Shown piece by piece: positions 5,329-5,566 of a DNA stretch of 5,566 nucleotides. The position numbers and the translations under genes were made by a program. The stretch lies in assembly GCA_945889545.1 (NCBI GenBank), contig CAMDCC010000205.1, positions 1 to 5,566 on the forward strand, in the 5' to 3' direction. The notes beneath the pieces were generated by a model that was not told the origin of the DNA, ran no database searches, and saw only the letters and a program-made list of their open reading frames with translations. Numbering within the stretch: position 1 is the stretch's first letter; each line of letters begins with the position of its first letter. This DNA comes from Bifidobacterium breve (GTDB lineage: Bacteria; Actinomycetota; Acidimicrobiia; IMCC26256; PALSA-555).

Positions 5329-5566
5329 ATGAAGCCCCGATGGGTGAGCTGCGACATCGCGGCGCCCGCCGACGTCATGTGGGAGCTGCTCGTCGACGTC
5401 CGCCGCTGGCCCGAATGGGGACCGTCGGTCCGCCACGCGACGCTCGCCACGAGCCGACTGGGCCTCGGCAGCCGTGGGACCGTGCGCACGGTGATCGGGC
5501 TCGAGCTCCCGTTCGAGGTGACGCGCTTCGAGGAGGGTCGTTCGTGGTCGTGGAACGTCGCCGGTT
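5329..5566 (+). CDS. SRPBCC-family (polyketide cyclase-like) protein, 3' end cut off
   Basis: The frame runs open from ATG 5329 to the window edge, giving 79 residues. It begins MKPRWVSCDIAAPADVMWEL, continues LVDVRRWPEWGPSV (21-34) and LGLGSRGTVRTVIGLELPF (about 43-61), and ends within SWSWNVAG. The N-terminal strand followed by IxAPADVMWELLxDxxxWPEW is the hallmark of the SRPBCC/START-like fold (PF10604-like), a hydrophobic ligand-binding cup found in polyketide cyclases, lipid carriers and many uncharacterised proteins. About half of the usual 140-150 residues is visible. The ribosome site is weak (GGAA at 5323-5326, very close to the ATG). It lies 25 bp after the four-helix membrane protein and is probably in the same operon. 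The fold is confident; the ligand is unknown. Confidence 0.85.
   Translation, partial: MKPRWVSCDIAAPADVMWELLVDVRRWPEWGPSVRHATLATSRLGLGSRGTVRTVIGLELPFEVTRFEEGRSWSWNVAG

Overview
This is a GC-rich stretch (about two thirds G+C by eye) with many GTG starts and protein families typical of Actinomycetota: an MpaB/Lcp-type oxygenase (DUF2236), a DUF2071 protein and an SRPBCC protein. An acidimicrobial or mycobacterial-type actinomycete is plausible, but the rank below phylum is a guess. There are no RNA genes, insertion sequences, CRISPR arrays or phage genes.

Left part (1-1096): the first 24 codons of an unrecognised minus-strand gene lie back to back with a plus-strand MpaB-family oxygenase gene. 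The region between them is only 65 bp.

Middle part (1097-1949): a short minus-strand operon reads 1817 to 1162. It holds two small membrane proteins joined by an ATGA overlap, then the wreck of a dps (ferritin-like DNA-protection) gene. The dps remnant keeps its N-terminal and C-terminal signature sequences, but has an in-frame TAG at codon 16 and a large internal deletion that shifts the frame. Its end converges with the oxygenase gene. The operon start faces, divergently, a plus-strand FAD oxidoreductase gene.

Right part (1950-5566): plus-strand genes for an FAD-dependent amine-oxidase-type oxidoreductase, a frameshifted DUF2071 gene, a short-chain dehydrogenase (coupled to DUF2071 by ATGA), a four-helix membrane protein rich in conserved histidines, and the start of an SRPBCC-fold protein cut by the window edge. 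The last four are close or overlapping and look like one transcription unit.

How they work together: the intact enzymes (heme-type oxygenase, flavin oxidoreductase, SDR, SRPBCC lipid/polyketide-binding fold) suggest oxidative chemistry on hydrophobic small molecules, but nothing in the sequence fixes a substrate. The most notable observations are the two broken genes, both invisible as full-length ORFs, and the two small membrane proteins preceding dps. I see no clear new defence or mobile system.
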